From: Haloarcula pelagica
GTDB lineage: Archaea > Halobacteriota > Halobacteria > Halobacteriales > Haloarculaceae
NCBI RefSeq assembly: GCF_030127105.1
Contig: NZ_CP126161.1
Location: forward strand, 1,488,001-1,552,000
Reading direction: 5' to 3'
Length of the DNA: 64,000 bases
Shown here: in pieces, positions 55,262 to 63,628 of the stretch
Layout of the letters: each line of letters opens with the position of its first letter
Position numbering within the stretch: the stretch's first letter is position 1
The notes under the pieces: model-generated
Database searches by the model: none
The model's input: the letters and a program-made list of their open reading frames with translations, nothing else
Told to the model about the DNA's origin: nothing
Position numbers and translations under genes: made by a program

Positions 55262-56371
55262 ATGCAAACAGCCACGGCCGCCCACTCCATGCCGACAGTC
55301 GAGATCGCCGCCAGACTACTGGCCGGGATCGCACTCATCCTCGCGAACGGCTTCTTCGTCGCCATCGAGTTCGCGCTGACCCGTGCCCGCCAGTTCACCG
55401 AGGACGAGTTCGTCGACGGCAGTGCGGCTCTGGAACGTGCCTGGGAGATGACCAACGATCTGGAGATCTACCTGACGAGCTGTCAGGTGGGGATCACCGC
55501 CTCCTCGATCGCGGTCGGGATCGTCGCCGAGCCCGCGCTGGCGGCCATCTTCGCGCCGCTGTTCGAGGGCTCCCGGCTGGCCGGCGTCGGGCTCGGCGCG
55601 GCCATCGCCTTCGTCATCATCAACCTCGTCCACCTGACCCACGGCGAGCAGACCCCGACCTACCTGGGCGTCGAGCGCTCGCGGTTCGTCTGCCGGCACG
55701 GCGCGGCCCCGCTGTACTGGTTCGCGAAGCTCATCTCGCCGCTGATCTCCGTCGGCGACACCGTCGCCAAGTGGACGCTGGGACTGTTCGGCGTCGAGAT
55801 GTCCGGCGCCTGGCTCGAAACCGAAGTCGAGAGCTTCGAGTCCCGCGCGGAGTTGCGGACCGAACTCAGTTCCATCCTCGAACGCGGCGACCTCCCCGAG
55901 GAACGGCGCGAAGAGATCCTGGCGGCGTTTCAGGTCGGCGACCAGCAGATCCGTGACGTGATGGTCCCCCGCGAGGAGATCGTCGCGCTGTCGACGGCCG
56001 ACGACGACGAGACGAACGCCCGGAAACTGGCCGAGACGCCCCACACGCGATTCCCGCTGATCGGCGAGGACTTCGAGGAGTTCCTGGGGATCGTCTACGT
56101 CCCCGCGCTGGTCCGAAAGCGCGAGGACCTGGCCGAGGACACCGGCCTCCTCGACGGCGTCGACCTCGAAGCGGTCGCGTCGCCACCGATGACGATGGCC
56201 GCCGACACGACCGTCAGCGACGCCATCGACCGGTTCCAGGCCGAGCGACAGGAACTGGCTCTGGTCATGGAGGGCGGCGAGGTCGTCGGCGTCGTCACCG
56301 TCACCGACACCTTAGAGGAACTCGTCGGCGACATCCAGGACCCCGAGGACGAACGGGCCGGCGTGGAGTAG
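55262..56371 (+). CDS. CNNM/HlyC-CorC family membrane protein (short form)
   Basis: 369 residues. The DUF21 membrane part has ANGFFVAIEFALTRARQFTEDEF (conserved in CNNM proteins) and three hydrophobic helices to about residue 170. A CBS domain pair follows (IRDVMVPREEIVALS, LIGEDFEEFLGIVYVPALVRK, VSDAIDRFQAERQELALVMEGGEVVGVVTVTDTL). The C-terminal CorC domain of longer members is lacking, so the protein ends after the second CBS. Role in magnesium/divalent cation handling is by family. The start may instead be Met10. Confidence 0.85.
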   Translation: MQTATAAHSMPTVEIAARLLAGIALILANGFFVAIEFALTRARQFTEDEFVDGSAALERAWEMTNDLEIYLTSCQVGITASSIAVGIVAEPALAAIFAPLFEGSRLAGVGLGAAIAFVIINLVHLTHGEQTPTYLGVERSRFVCRHGAAPLYWFAKLISPLISVGDTVAKWTLGLFGVEMSGAWLETEVESFESRAELRTELSSILERGDLPEERREEILAAFQVGDQQIRDVMVPREEIVALSTADDDETNARKLAETPHTRFPLIGEDFEEFLGIVYVPALVRKREDLAEDTGLLDGVDLEAVASPPMTMAADTTVSDAIDRFQAERQELALVMEGGEVVGVVTVTDTLEELVGDIQDPEDERAGVE

Positions 56372-56401
56372 CCGACGACCGGGTGACAGCGCCTAGGCGG
56401 C

Positions 56402-57637
56402 TCAGTCCCCGCCCCGGACCAGCACGTCGACGCTGCCGGTCAGCCGCTCGGCGATGCCCTCGAAGTGGGAACTGGCCCAGACGGCCACGAGGACGGCCCC
56501 GACCGTGTTGAACACGAGGTCGTTGACGATGTCGGTCGTGCCGTACTGGGCCAGCACCGCATCGCCGCCGACCAGCGTCGCGAGCCCGCTGCTTGCGAAC
56601 TCCAGGATCTCCCAGCCGACGCCGACCGCCAGCACGAACAGGACGACGAAGACGGCCCGGAACCCCGGGGTGAACGTCACCGCGTGGGTGTGGCCCTCCA
56701 CGCTCCGGGCCAGGGCGTAGCCGACGCCGGCGACGATGCTGGCCGACAGCGTGTGGGCCAGGCTGTCGTACCACCCCACCGCCTCGTAGAGGCCGAACGC
56801 GCCGACGGCGTGTAGCGTCGCCGCCAGCGTGATCCACAGGACGAGGCCGGTGTCCATCGCGTAGTCGTACTCCCGGCGGAACAGCGCGGGCAGGAAGGTG
56901 ATCGCCAGCGGCCCGGCGCTGTTGACCACGAGTGTCGTCTCGCCCCGGAGTACGGCGACCGCGGCGATGGCGGCAAGTAGCAGTTGGAGCGCCCGGACGG
57001 CCACCGTGTGGTGGCGCGACTCGCCGGGGAGGTCCCGGCCGGTGTCGTCGGTGTCGACGCCCCCGCCGACGGCGTCCCGGAGCCGGTCGATCCGGTCCGA
57101 GACGTGGAAGTAGCCGTCGAGGACGAGCCCCGCGCCGACGCCGACCGCGGTGGCGACGACCAGATCCCACATCAGTTCGGTCTTGCCGGCGACGAAGGCG
57201 GTCCCGGCGAGCGTGTCGGCGGCCCACGCCCCGACCGCCCACACGCCGGCGGCGGCCATCGTCGTGACGACGACGAAGACGGCTCCGAACCGCGGGGTCA
57301 TCGAGAGCGAGGTGAACGCGTCCAGCACGACGGCGACGAGCAAGGCGAGCGCGGCCGCGGCGACGAACGGCGTCGCCTGTGGGAGCGCGCCGGCCGCCCG
57401 GACGGCCACCGGAAGGGCGGCGACGGCGAGCAGTTCGGCCGGGATCGTGATAGCTGGGTCCCTCGTCGCCGCCGGGACGACGACGGCGACGGCGACCAGC
57501 AGGGCCGTAAACACCGCCCAGTCCGGTTCACCCGACGCCAGGAACTGTCCGACCGCGGCGACCAGGCCGAGCGTGACGGCCCACGCCGCGACCGCGTCGT
57601 ACCCGTGGGGCACCAGCAGCGACCGGAGTGATGACAT
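56402..57637 (-). CDS. Polytopic membrane protein, YjdF/DUF2238-like C-terminus
   Basis: 411 residues with about ten hydrophobic segments. The last third (GWYDSLAHTLSASIVAGVGYALARS, VGVGWEILEFASSGLA, TDIVNDLVFNTVGAVLVAVW) matches the DUF2238/YjdF pattern with Asp, His and Glu residues buried in the membrane. No transport motif seen. Unknown function. Confidence 0.7.
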   Translation of the reverse strand: MSSLRSLLVPHGYDAVAAWAVTLGLVAAVGQFLASGEPDWAVFTALLVAVAVVVPAATRDPAITIPAELLAVAALPVAVRAAGALPQATPFVAAAALALLVAVVLDAFTSLSMTPRFGAVFVVVTTMAAAGVWAVGAWAADTLAGTAFVAGKTELMWDLVVATAVGVGAGLVLDGYFHVSDRIDRLRDAVGGGVDTDDTGRDLPGESRHHTVAVRALQLLLAAIAAVAVLRGETTLVVNSAGPLAITFLPALFRREYDYAMDTGLVLWITLAATLHAVGAFGLYEAVGWYDSLAHTLSASIVAGVGYALARSVEGHTHAVTFTPGFRAVFVVLFVLAVGVGWEILEFASSGLATLVGGDAVLAQYGTTDIVNDLVFNTVGAVLVAVWASSHFEGIAERLTGSVDVLVRGGD

Positions 57638-57741
57638 CGTCGGCGGTAGCTCCCGGACGACAAAAAACGGTGCCGTCCGCGCTCGGGCGGGACCACCCCT
57701 GTCGGTCGGCGCGGGCGAGCCGTGTCGAGCGACGGCGGCGG

Positions 57742-58044
57742 CTATCGCGGGGGCGTGTAGACGTTCAGCGTCTCCAGGGGCTCGTCGCCGTCGTTCTCGA
57801 TACCGTGGCGCTCGCCCGCCTCAATCCGCAGCAGGTCACCCGGTTCGATGCGCTGGTCCGTGCCGTCGACCGTGACGACGCCGGTCCCCGAGACGACGAA
57901 CAGCCACTGGTCGCTGTCGGTGTGGTAGTTCTCCGGCCCGCCGACGGCCCGTCCGGGGTCGACGGTCATCTCGGCGACCTGTGCCTCGTCGGTCTCCATG
58001 ACGACCTCGAAGTAGCGATCGAAGTCGAGGTGTGTCCGGTCCAT
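57742..58044 (-). CDS. Cupin-domain protein
   Basis: 100 residues forming a single small cupin barrel: NYHTDSDQWLFVVSGTGVVTVDGTDQRIEPGDLLRIEAGERHGIEN, with metal-ligand His residues (NYHTDSDQ and ERH). Substrate unknown; such cupins bind small acids or act as sensors. Start at ATG 58044, convergent with the upstream neighbour. Confidence 0.8.
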   Translation of the reverse strand: MDRTHLDFDRYFEVVMETDEAQVAEMTVDPGRAVGGPENYHTDSDQWLFVVSGTGVVTVDGTDQRIEPGDLLRIEAGERHGIENDGDEPLETLNVYTPPR

Positions 58045-58123
58045 GCCGGCGGTTGGCCGGGGTCCGACGAAGGGGTTTCGCCCGAACGGAACGTTCACCG
58101 GGGAGCGCCACCGACCGTCGGCC

Positions 58124-58654
58124 ATGGACCTGACGGAGTACGTCCGGTCGGCGCTTGCCGACTACGCCGACACGCAGGGACTGGACCCCGCCTGGCTCGA
58201 TGAGGTGGGCCAGAGCTACCGCGAGCAGGGGTATCTCACCCGCCAGCAGTTGTACGACATCGCCTACGCGAGTTCGACCCGCAGCGCCTACCACGTCGAG
58301 AAAAACCCCGAAGACCGCTGTCGGGAGGTGACCGAGAACGTCGTCGCGGTCGCCGGGGACTTCTCGAAGCTCCAACTCCTCTCCGGGCTCGCCGGGTTCA
58401 AAGCACCGACGGCCTCGGCGGTGGTGACCGCGCTGGACCCCGAGTGCCACGCCGTCGTCGACACCCGCGTGTGGGCCTCGCTGGACCGCCTGGACTATCT
58501 CGACGGGCGCAAGGAGAGCTTCGACGCCGCGGATTACGTGACGATGATCGAGCCGATCCGTGAGATCGCCGCCGAAACGGGGTTCCGGGTGGACGAGGTT
58601 GGCTACGCCCTCTTTGCGGCCGATGTCGAAGCCCGCGACGGGACGCTGCACTGA
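58124..58654 (+). CDS. Conserved protein, possibly DNA glycosylase-like helical
   Basis: 176 residues, mostly helical. LLSGLAGFKAPTASAVVTALDPECHAVVDTRVWASLDRLDYLDG resembles the helix-hairpin-helix and catalytic-Asp region of HhH-GPD glycosylase folds (GxxGxxxA, then VDTRV), but no Lys/Asp active site can be confirmed. Function unknown. Confidence 0.5.
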   Translation: MDLTEYVRSALADYADTQGLDPAWLDEVGQSYREQGYLTRQQLYDIAYASSTRSAYHVEKNPEDRCREVTENVVAVAGDFSKLQLLSGLAGFKAPTASAVVTALDPECHAVVDTRVWASLDRLDYLDGRKESFDAADYVTMIEPIREIAAETGFRVDEVGYALFAADVEARDGTLH

Positions 58655-58690
58655 CCCGTCACACCGGTGGCCGACGCCCGTCTGACGAGA

Positions 58691-58697
58691 GTATAAA
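58691..58697 (+). promoter_or_regulatory. TATA box of the ribbon-helix-helix gene
   Basis: GTATAAA lies 28-34 bp before ATG 58725, consistent with leaderless transcription. Confidence 0.55.
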
Positions 58698-58724
58698 CGG
58701 GTCGGGCTCGTCCCATCGAACCCG

Positions 58725-58880
58725 ATGAGCGAGGCGCACCTCGACCTGGAAGCGGTCGAACTCGAACTCGACGAGGAGTTGCTGGACGCGATCGACGAGA
58801 AGGCGTTCAAAGACCACCGCGAGAACCGCGACGCGGCGGTCCGTGACCTGCTCGACGAGTGGCTCAAAGAGCGGGACTAG
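58725..58880 (+). CDS. Small ribbon-helix-helix-like protein
   Basis: 51 residues. LDLEAVELELDEELLDAIDEKAFKDHRENRDAAVRDLLDEWLKERD has the strand plus two-helix pattern of MetJ/CopG regulators. The DNA-contacting strand is acidic (VELELDEELL), which is typical in haloarchaea. Leaderless start behind GTATAAA at 58691-58697. It may regulate neighbours, but no target is evident. Confidence 0.6.
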   Translation: MSEAHLDLEAVELELDEELLDAIDEKAFKDHRENRDAAVRDLLDEWLKERD

Positions 58881-59020
58881 AGGGAAACCGTGTCGCCGAG
58901 GGACGGCGCGCTCGCGTCGTACCCGTCCGCGCGCAGTTCCGTCGCGAAGTCCTCACAGCGGTCGCCGTAGTTGACGATCACCGGGGTGTCCCGGTAGGTA
59001 TCGAGAACGGACCGAGAGCC
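58877..59020 (-). pseudogene. C-terminal fragment of a beta-CASP ribonuclease
   Basis: About 43 codons (VLDTYRDTPVIVNYGDRCEDF, then ATELRADGYDASAPSLGDTVSL) match the end of the larger remnant at 60119-60473. Upstream of about 59020 the match stops abruptly. The piece is too short to act alone and its stop overlaps the end of the ribbon-helix-helix gene by 4 bp. Confidence 0.65.
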
Positions 59021-59046
59021 CGTCGCGAACTCGGGATGGGGACGGA

Positions 59047-59922
59047 CTACCCCTCGGGGCGGGGCGCTGTCCCGAAGAACCGTCGCTGGCGGATGAGGAG
59101 CGCGACCACGGCAAGCGTCGGGATGCCGATAGCCAGTCCGAGTAGCCCTTCGCCGCTGATCAAAATCACCTGTCCAGCGATGAACCCCTCGACGTTCGTA
59201 TAGACGTTCCCGAGCACGAACGGGTTGAGGAGGTTCCACGTCAGGTGGAGTACCACCGGTGGGAGGACACTCCCCTCCGAGAGGTAATAGGCGTACGAGA
59301 ACGGGAACGCGGCGACGGCCAGCACCGCCCCCATCTGGATGACCGCGGTCGTCACCGGGTCGCCGAGACCGGTCGCCCGTGCGCCGAAGTACAGCGCCGG
59401 GAAGTGATACAGCGCCCAGACGATACCCACGATGACGGTGGCCACGATCGGGCCGACTCGCTCGGTGAGTGCCGGCAGGAGATACCCCCGCCGGCCCAGT
59501 TCCTCCCCGTAGCTAAGGATCCCCGCGAAGAGCAAGAACACCGGGAAGAGGACCACTGGCCCGACGTAGCTGAATTCGCCGCCACCCGGGTTGTACGTCC
59601 CGAGCCCCGTCGAGAGCGCAACAACGGCAGCGAGCGCGATGAAGGCGACTGGAAAGCCGACCGCGAACGCCACCGACCTGGCGGTCGCCCCGCGGAGCGA
59701 CCCGACGACCGTTCGCCGGACGGAGTAGCCCTGGATCTGCCGGAGAACGATGGCCAGCAGTGCGGGCGCAAGCATGATCGGGATCGTCGTCACGCTCGAC
59801 ACCGTCTCGACGATCGTCGCGGCAGCGACCCCGCCACTCACGGCGAGGGTCACGAGGACGAAGGCGGCGAGATGTGCGACCGGCACGTCGCAGTCGGCGC
59901 CCGACGCCACTTCAGTGGGCAT
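59047..59922 (-). CDS. CPBP family intramembrane metalloprotease
   Basis: 291 residues and eight hydrophobic segments. The conserved motifs are GEELGRRGYLLPAL (the EExxxR of motif 1), ALYHFPALYFG (FxxxH-like, motif 2) and VVLHLTWNLLNP (HxxxN/B, motif 3). This is the Abi/CAAX-protease-like family of Rce1-type glutamic proteases. ATG 59922 is chosen over GTG 59958. The gene is flanked by two remnants of the same beta-CASP ribonuclease. Confidence 0.85.
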   Translation of the reverse strand: MPTEVASGADCDVPVAHLAAFVLVTLAVSGGVAAATIVETVSSVTTIPIMLAPALLAIVLRQIQGYSVRRTVVGSLRGATARSVAFAVGFPVAFIALAAVVALSTGLGTYNPGGGEFSYVGPVVLFPVFLLFAGILSYGEELGRRGYLLPALTERVGPIVATVIVGIVWALYHFPALYFGARATGLGDPVTTAVIQMGAVLAVAAFPFSYAYYLSEGSVLPPVVLHLTWNLLNPFVLGNVYTNVEGFIAGQVILISGEGLLGLAIGIPTLAVVALLIRQRRFFGTAPRPEG

Positions 59923-60027
59923 TGTCCCGTCCAGGGTTCGTCTGCCGTTCAGTGCCACGGGAGGCGCGGCGATGGCGGGCGTTGTGGATCATCGTCGTCC
60001 CCACTCATGTCATTTGAGTGTCCCGTA

Positions 60028-60038
60028 CTGTATAAAAC
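60028..60038 (-). promoter_or_regulatory. TATA box of the CPBP gene
   Basis: The minus strand reads GGTTTTATACA. It would begin a transcript about 80 nt before ATG 59922 (45 nt before GTG 59958). Confidence 0.45.
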
Positions 60039-60075
60039 CACACGCCCGATGGACTCGGTGTCGATACTGCACGGG

Positions 60076-60101
60076 ACGGGCCAGGGTCGGGGTACTGGCC
60101 C
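60076..60101 (-). terminator. Hairpin after the ribonuclease remnant
   Basis: CGGGCCAG and CTGGCCCG form a perfect 8-bp stem (10-base loop) downstream of the remnant's stop on the minus strand. No T-run follows, so its role as a terminator is uncertain. Confidence 0.35.
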
Positions 60102-60118
60102 GTGACGGGTTTCCTGTT

Positions 60119-60473
60119 TCAACAGGGAATCACGGCACCGAGGTCGGGCGCCTGCGCATCGTAGCCGTCCGCCCGGAGTTCCTCGGCGAAGGCCCCACAG
60201 CGGTCGTCGTGGTTGACGATCACTGGGGTGTCCCGGTAGGACGACAGGAACGACAGGAGCCCTTCACGGTCGGCGTGGGCCGAGAAGTCGTACTGCTCGA
60301 CCTGGGCGCTGACGGGCATCACACGGCCGTCCAGTTCGGTGCTACCGGTCTCCAGTAGCGAGCGGCCGGGCGTCCCCTCGACCTGGTAGCCGGTCATGGC
60401 GACCTTGTTGGTCGGGTGGTGGCGGATCGCCGGGACGTAGGTCATCGCGCGGCCGCCCGAGAGGGATTACTCA
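60119..60473 (-). pseudogene. Truncated beta-CASP/MBL-fold ribonuclease (C-terminal remnant)
   Basis: About 108 codons survive in frame (MTYVPAIRHHPTNKVAMTGYQVEGTPGRSLLETG, RVMPVSAQVEQYDFSAHADREGLLSFLSSYRDTPVIVNHDDRC). This is the C-terminal part of the archaeal CPSF/RNase J-type exonuclease family with its conserved SAHAD motif. The homologous words SLSGGRA lie just upstream of the Met, but a TAA stop precedes them, and the whole N-terminal metallo-beta-lactamase domain is missing. The break lies at about 60473, where the gene-free segment begins. Confidence 0.75.
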
Positions 60474-60540
60474 CAGTAGACACCACTAGCAGAAAGGCGT
60501 ATTTTCGACCTCTCGGTAGTGTCCCCTGTTTCGGCTAGTT

Positions 60541-60572
60541 TTCACACCTGTCGAATTCAGCCGCAAGAAGGG
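60541..60572 (+). repeat. Left inverted repeat of a candidate MITE
   Basis: TTCACAC, 13 variable bases, then CCGCAAGAAGGG. The partner at 60948-60979 has the same blocks and the same spacing in opposite orientation. Confidence 0.5.
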
Positions 60573-60947
60573 TTGTATAGCGAATATTCGAAAAGTGTGT
60601 GTAGAGACCGTCGCCGTCCCCTGCGGGGGCCATCGAAGAGGGGATTCGCCCATAGACAGGTACGTTGGACCTCCAGTGTGCTGATTCGCTGGCTGCATAC
60701 CGAGACATCGACACCATCTCTCTTTGTCACATCGTGGCCCCACACTCTCACACACGCTCGCCGTCTTGCGGTTTTCGCGTTGGCTATCTATTCCTCTGCA
60801 GATTTCCCATCTCACACCCAGATGTGCCTCCGTGAATCAGCCATATCCGCGCACCAGACGCGCTCTCTGTGCAATCTCTCGAATCTGCGATTCAGCACTC
60901 TACGTCGAAACAGTCCGTTCACACACGCTACGCAATACCCACTAACC

Positions 60948-60979
60948 CCCTTCTTGCGGGCTCTAGGGGCGTGTGTGAA
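60948..60979 (-). repeat. Right inverted repeat of a candidate MITE
   Basis: The reverse complement reads TTCACAC, 13 variable bases, then CCGCAAGAAGGG. No target-site duplication is evident outside the pair. Confidence 0.5.
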
Positions 60980-61135
60980 GATTCAAGACTAGACAGAGCG
61001 CTCTCAATGATGGGGCCAGTCCCAGTTGGCTGAGTGTGTGCTAAAATGAGCAATATCACGAGCGTTGATTCTTGGAGCAACGGGCACTCATACGGATGCA
61101 CTCGTACCCGGTGAGCGCCGTTATCCGACCAGCGT

Positions 61136-62128
61136 GTGTCAGTACCCCATATGTCACTCACCACGGACGAAACCACAATCGGGGGAATAACATCCACGAC
61201 AGTTCCCACCTGCCAGCCCGAGGCGACGCCGTCTGCGGTCCGTGCACAGCTGCGTGGGAAGGCGTGGGACAGCACGGCGACGATCTACGTCTGTGAGACT
61301 GTGGGCGAAGCACGGACACTCGTTGGCTATCTCGATACCACCGACTTGCTGCAGTCGATGAACGCGACGTCTGTTGGGGCTGTGATGGAACCAGCCAGTG
61401 CAGTATTGCATCCCACTGCTGACCGGGAAGAAGCCGTTTTGATGGCTATTGAGACAGACCGAACGGAACTCCCAGTTGTCGAGGGTGATGGATAATTCGT
61501 CGGGGCCGTCACCGCCCAGTCCATCATCGACACCATGCATCAGGAACATCTCGAAGACGTGCTGCACAAAGCAGGGGTTCGCCACACTGGCGAGCCCATC
61601 GGCGACATCGCTTCGGAGCGTGTTCGTGATGCAGTCGTCAGTCGGATTCCGTGGTTACTGTTTGGCCTGGTGGCCGGGTTGTGCCTCAGTGTGGTTTCGA
61701 GTCAGTTCGAAGCAACGATGCGTGAGACGATTGCACTCGCGTTTTTCCTGCCCGTCATTGCCTACATTGCTGATTCCGTGGGGACACAATCAGAAGCGAT
61801 TGCGATCAGGGCGTTTGCGCTGCGTGAGGTTGAGTATGGGATCTATCTCAGACGGGAGTTGGGAGTGGGTGTTGTGGTCGGGGGCGTGTTGGGTATCCTT
61901 GGTGGGATTGGAGCCGTCGGTATTGGTGGGTCAGTCTCGATAGGTCTGGTCGTCGGGTTGTCGTTGTTCGTCTCGAGTACAGTCGCGACAGCACTGGCAT
62001 CGCTCATCCCGATTGGGTTCATCGTCGTGGGTGTTGATCCTGCCCTTGGGAGTGGCCCACTTGCGACTGCGCTTCAGGACGGGTTGAGTCTGCTTATTTA
62101 TTTTCTGTTTGCCGTAGTACTGTTGTGA
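61136..62128 (+). pseudogene. MgtE-type divalent cation transporter interrupted by an in-frame stop
   Basis: If read through, 330 residues. The first part (to 61495) carries a CBS domain pair (GKAWDSTATIYVCETVGEARTLVGYLDTTDLLQSM, VGAVMEPASAVLHPTADREEAVLMAIETDRTELPVVEG). TAA at 61493-61495 then interrupts the sentence VVEGDG-FVGAVTAQSII in the middle of the second CBS. The remaining frame (61496-62128) encodes the MgtE membrane domain with helices (WLLFGLVAGLCLSVVSSQFEA, FFLPVIAYIADSVGTQSEAIAIRAF) and the conserved GTQSxxIxxRAF. The two parts are in the same frame, so a single base change explains the break. It may be a pseudogene or a sequence error. Confidence 0.75.
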
Positions 62129-62672
62129 GCAGGACGGGTGGGCGTAGAGTGGGTCTTCGTAAGTATGGAGTGTCGAGGTAGTGGTTCTTGCAGGCGGTTA
62201 GAGTTCTTGAAAGCCCCCGACCGCTCCAGTCGAGGGCCTCGCTGCGCGCTTCACTCACTACGTTCGTTCCAGTGCTTACGTCGGCCGTCTTCCCGGAGCG
62301 GCCGGCCCCTTTCATTCCCACCCACGGTGGTTGTGCGAGCTCTCAGGCGTGGTTTGAACGGGACACGCCAGGCCCGCCCCGCTCGCCTCTTCTGGCCGGT
62401 GTACCGGGGACCTCCGTTCCAGTCGGTCCCCGCATCGCTCACCTCTTCGGTGCCAGCGGGTTAGTCGGATGGCTCGTTTCACTCGCCACCAGACTAACTC
62501 CCCTGGCCGCTCGCACCGGCCACTCGGCGCGCGTCGCTGGTTGTTCTGGACTACGGGTGCGCCGCTCGCGCCCTATGGGCGCTCACGAAGGCGCGAGCGG
62601 CGCACAGTTGTGACGTCTCTGTTAGAAGTTGTGTGATGAAAAACCGCGAGTGGAGTCGCGGTTGTCGGCGCG
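62129..62672. other. Hairpin-rich intergenic segment before the OB-fold gene
   Basis: About 540 bp without a supported gene. Perfect inverted repeats occur at 62346-62369 (6 bp), 62406-62431 (7 bp), 62460-62498 (7 bp), 62557-62605 (16 bp) and 62642-62663 (8 bp). The last two lie directly before the start of the OB-fold gene. A 24-codon frame at 62636-62710 is Arg-rich and overlaps that start. Confidence 0.5.
62557..62605. other. Strong stem-loop upstream of the OB-fold gene
   Basis: 62557-62572 and 62590-62605 form a perfect 16-bp stem with a 17-base loop, GC-rich throughout. It could be a terminator for leftward transcripts, an RNA structure in the leader, or a recombination site. Confidence 0.65.
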
Positions 62673-63581
62673 GTGAGCGCCTTCGGAGTAGGAACTCCAA
62701 TATCCGGTAAGAACGTACACAGTGGTAAGTTTTCGGAAGAACAGGGCGCTAAAACAGTCGATCTCGATGTGCAAGCGGACGTGGTCGAGACGGAATTCGA
62801 GGCAGACGTCGTCACAGACACGTTCGAGGGACGACCCTCGGTCAGACAAGAAATCCAGGCGAAGGTGGATACGAATCACCCGGATGCACAAACCACGGGA
62901 CTCACACTCGAAGCAGAGGAACGCCTGGCGGCAAGAGAGGCAGAAATTAGGCGGACTCACCAGCGATACGATAGAGGGCAGGAGTCGGATCGAGAAGCAA
63001 GAACTCGAAGGGTGGCACAACGCGGGAGTGCCGAACGGCGAGACGCATTTGCGAAGCGAGCAGGAAGCGTGAATCCGTGGGCAGACCCGGACAGGGAGGA
63101 CCCAAGAGCACAATTAGAACGGGCGCAGTTGGGCGAGGTGAATCGTGAAGCGGCACGGGTAGCAGGCGAGCTACCGGGGTGGTCACGGGCGGCAATCAGT
63201 CGGTTGGTGGCACAGCGGGTGGTCGAGGGCGTTGATATGATGGAAGCGGTACTGACGATCTTCGAGGTGCTCAGCAAAGCACCCGGACAGGTGATTCCAA
63301 TTGGGGTGGTTGGTGAGGTGGATCGTTCAGCGGTGGACATAGAGGGTGAAGTAGTCACGCTGTGGGAGCCATCACACAGTGCAATAGCTCAAGTGGGCTT
63401 GCTGGAGGACGAGACGGGCACGGTCAAGTTCACAGTGTGGCGAAAATCCAGCCAACCGAAAGTTCGAGAAGGCGAGTGTGTGCGGATACGAAGCGTGGCA
63501 AAAAGCTGGTATCAGGGACAGGTGTCAGTTGCACTCACTGGCCGGTCACAACTGACCGTGCTTGAAGACTCGGACGAATAG
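62673..63581 (+). CDS. OB-fold (RPA-like) DNA-binding protein
   Basis: 302 residues. A long, charged helical N-terminus (ERLAAREAEIRRTHQRYDRGQESDREARTRR) is followed by a helical middle (PGWSRAAISRLVAQRVVEGVDMMEAVLTIFEVL) and a C-terminal OB fold (VDIEGEVVTLWEPSHSAIAQVGLLEDETGTVKFTVWRKSSQPKVREGECVRIRSV) typical of RPA-like single-strand DNA-binding proteins of haloarchaeal accessory DNA. GTG 62673 is the only plausible start before the next Met. Base composition is lower in G+C than chromosomal housekeeping genes. Confidence 0.75.
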   Translation: MSAFGVGTPISGKNVHSGKFSEEQGAKTVDLDVQADVVETEFEADVVTDTFEGRPSVRQEIQAKVDTNHPDAQTTGLTLEAEERLAAREAEIRRTHQRYDRGQESDREARTRRVAQRGSAERRDAFAKRAGSVNPWADPDREDPRAQLERAQLGEVNREAARVAGELPGWSRAAISRLVAQRVVEGVDMMEAVLTIFEVLSKAPGQVIPIGVVGEVDRSAVDIEGEVVTLWEPSHSAIAQVGLLEDETGTVKFTVWRKSSQPKVREGECVRIRSVAKSWYQGQVSVALTGRSQLTVLEDSDE

Positions 63582-63628
63582 GCCAAAGGGCGGCTTTCTT
63601 TTTTCGAGTATGTGCAGAGTAGAGCCTT

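Larger units (their letters stand above)
60474..61135. other. Gene-free segment with matching inverted repeats
   Basis: About 660 bp with no supported coding frame and lower G+C than its surroundings. It contains inverted repeats at 60541-60572 and 60948-60979 that share TTCACAC and CCGCAAGAAGGG at identical spacing. Chance frames inside it have no family resemblance. Confidence 0.5.

Noticed and set aside
60119-61135. Replication origin with ORB-type repeats
   Set aside because: The inverted repeats end in AAGAAGGG, which recalls an origin G-string, but there is no orc1/cdc6 gene in the window and no extended AT-rich unwinding region.
62129-62672. CRISPR array
   Set aside because: The segment has hairpins but no regularly spaced direct repeats; none was seen elsewhere in the window.
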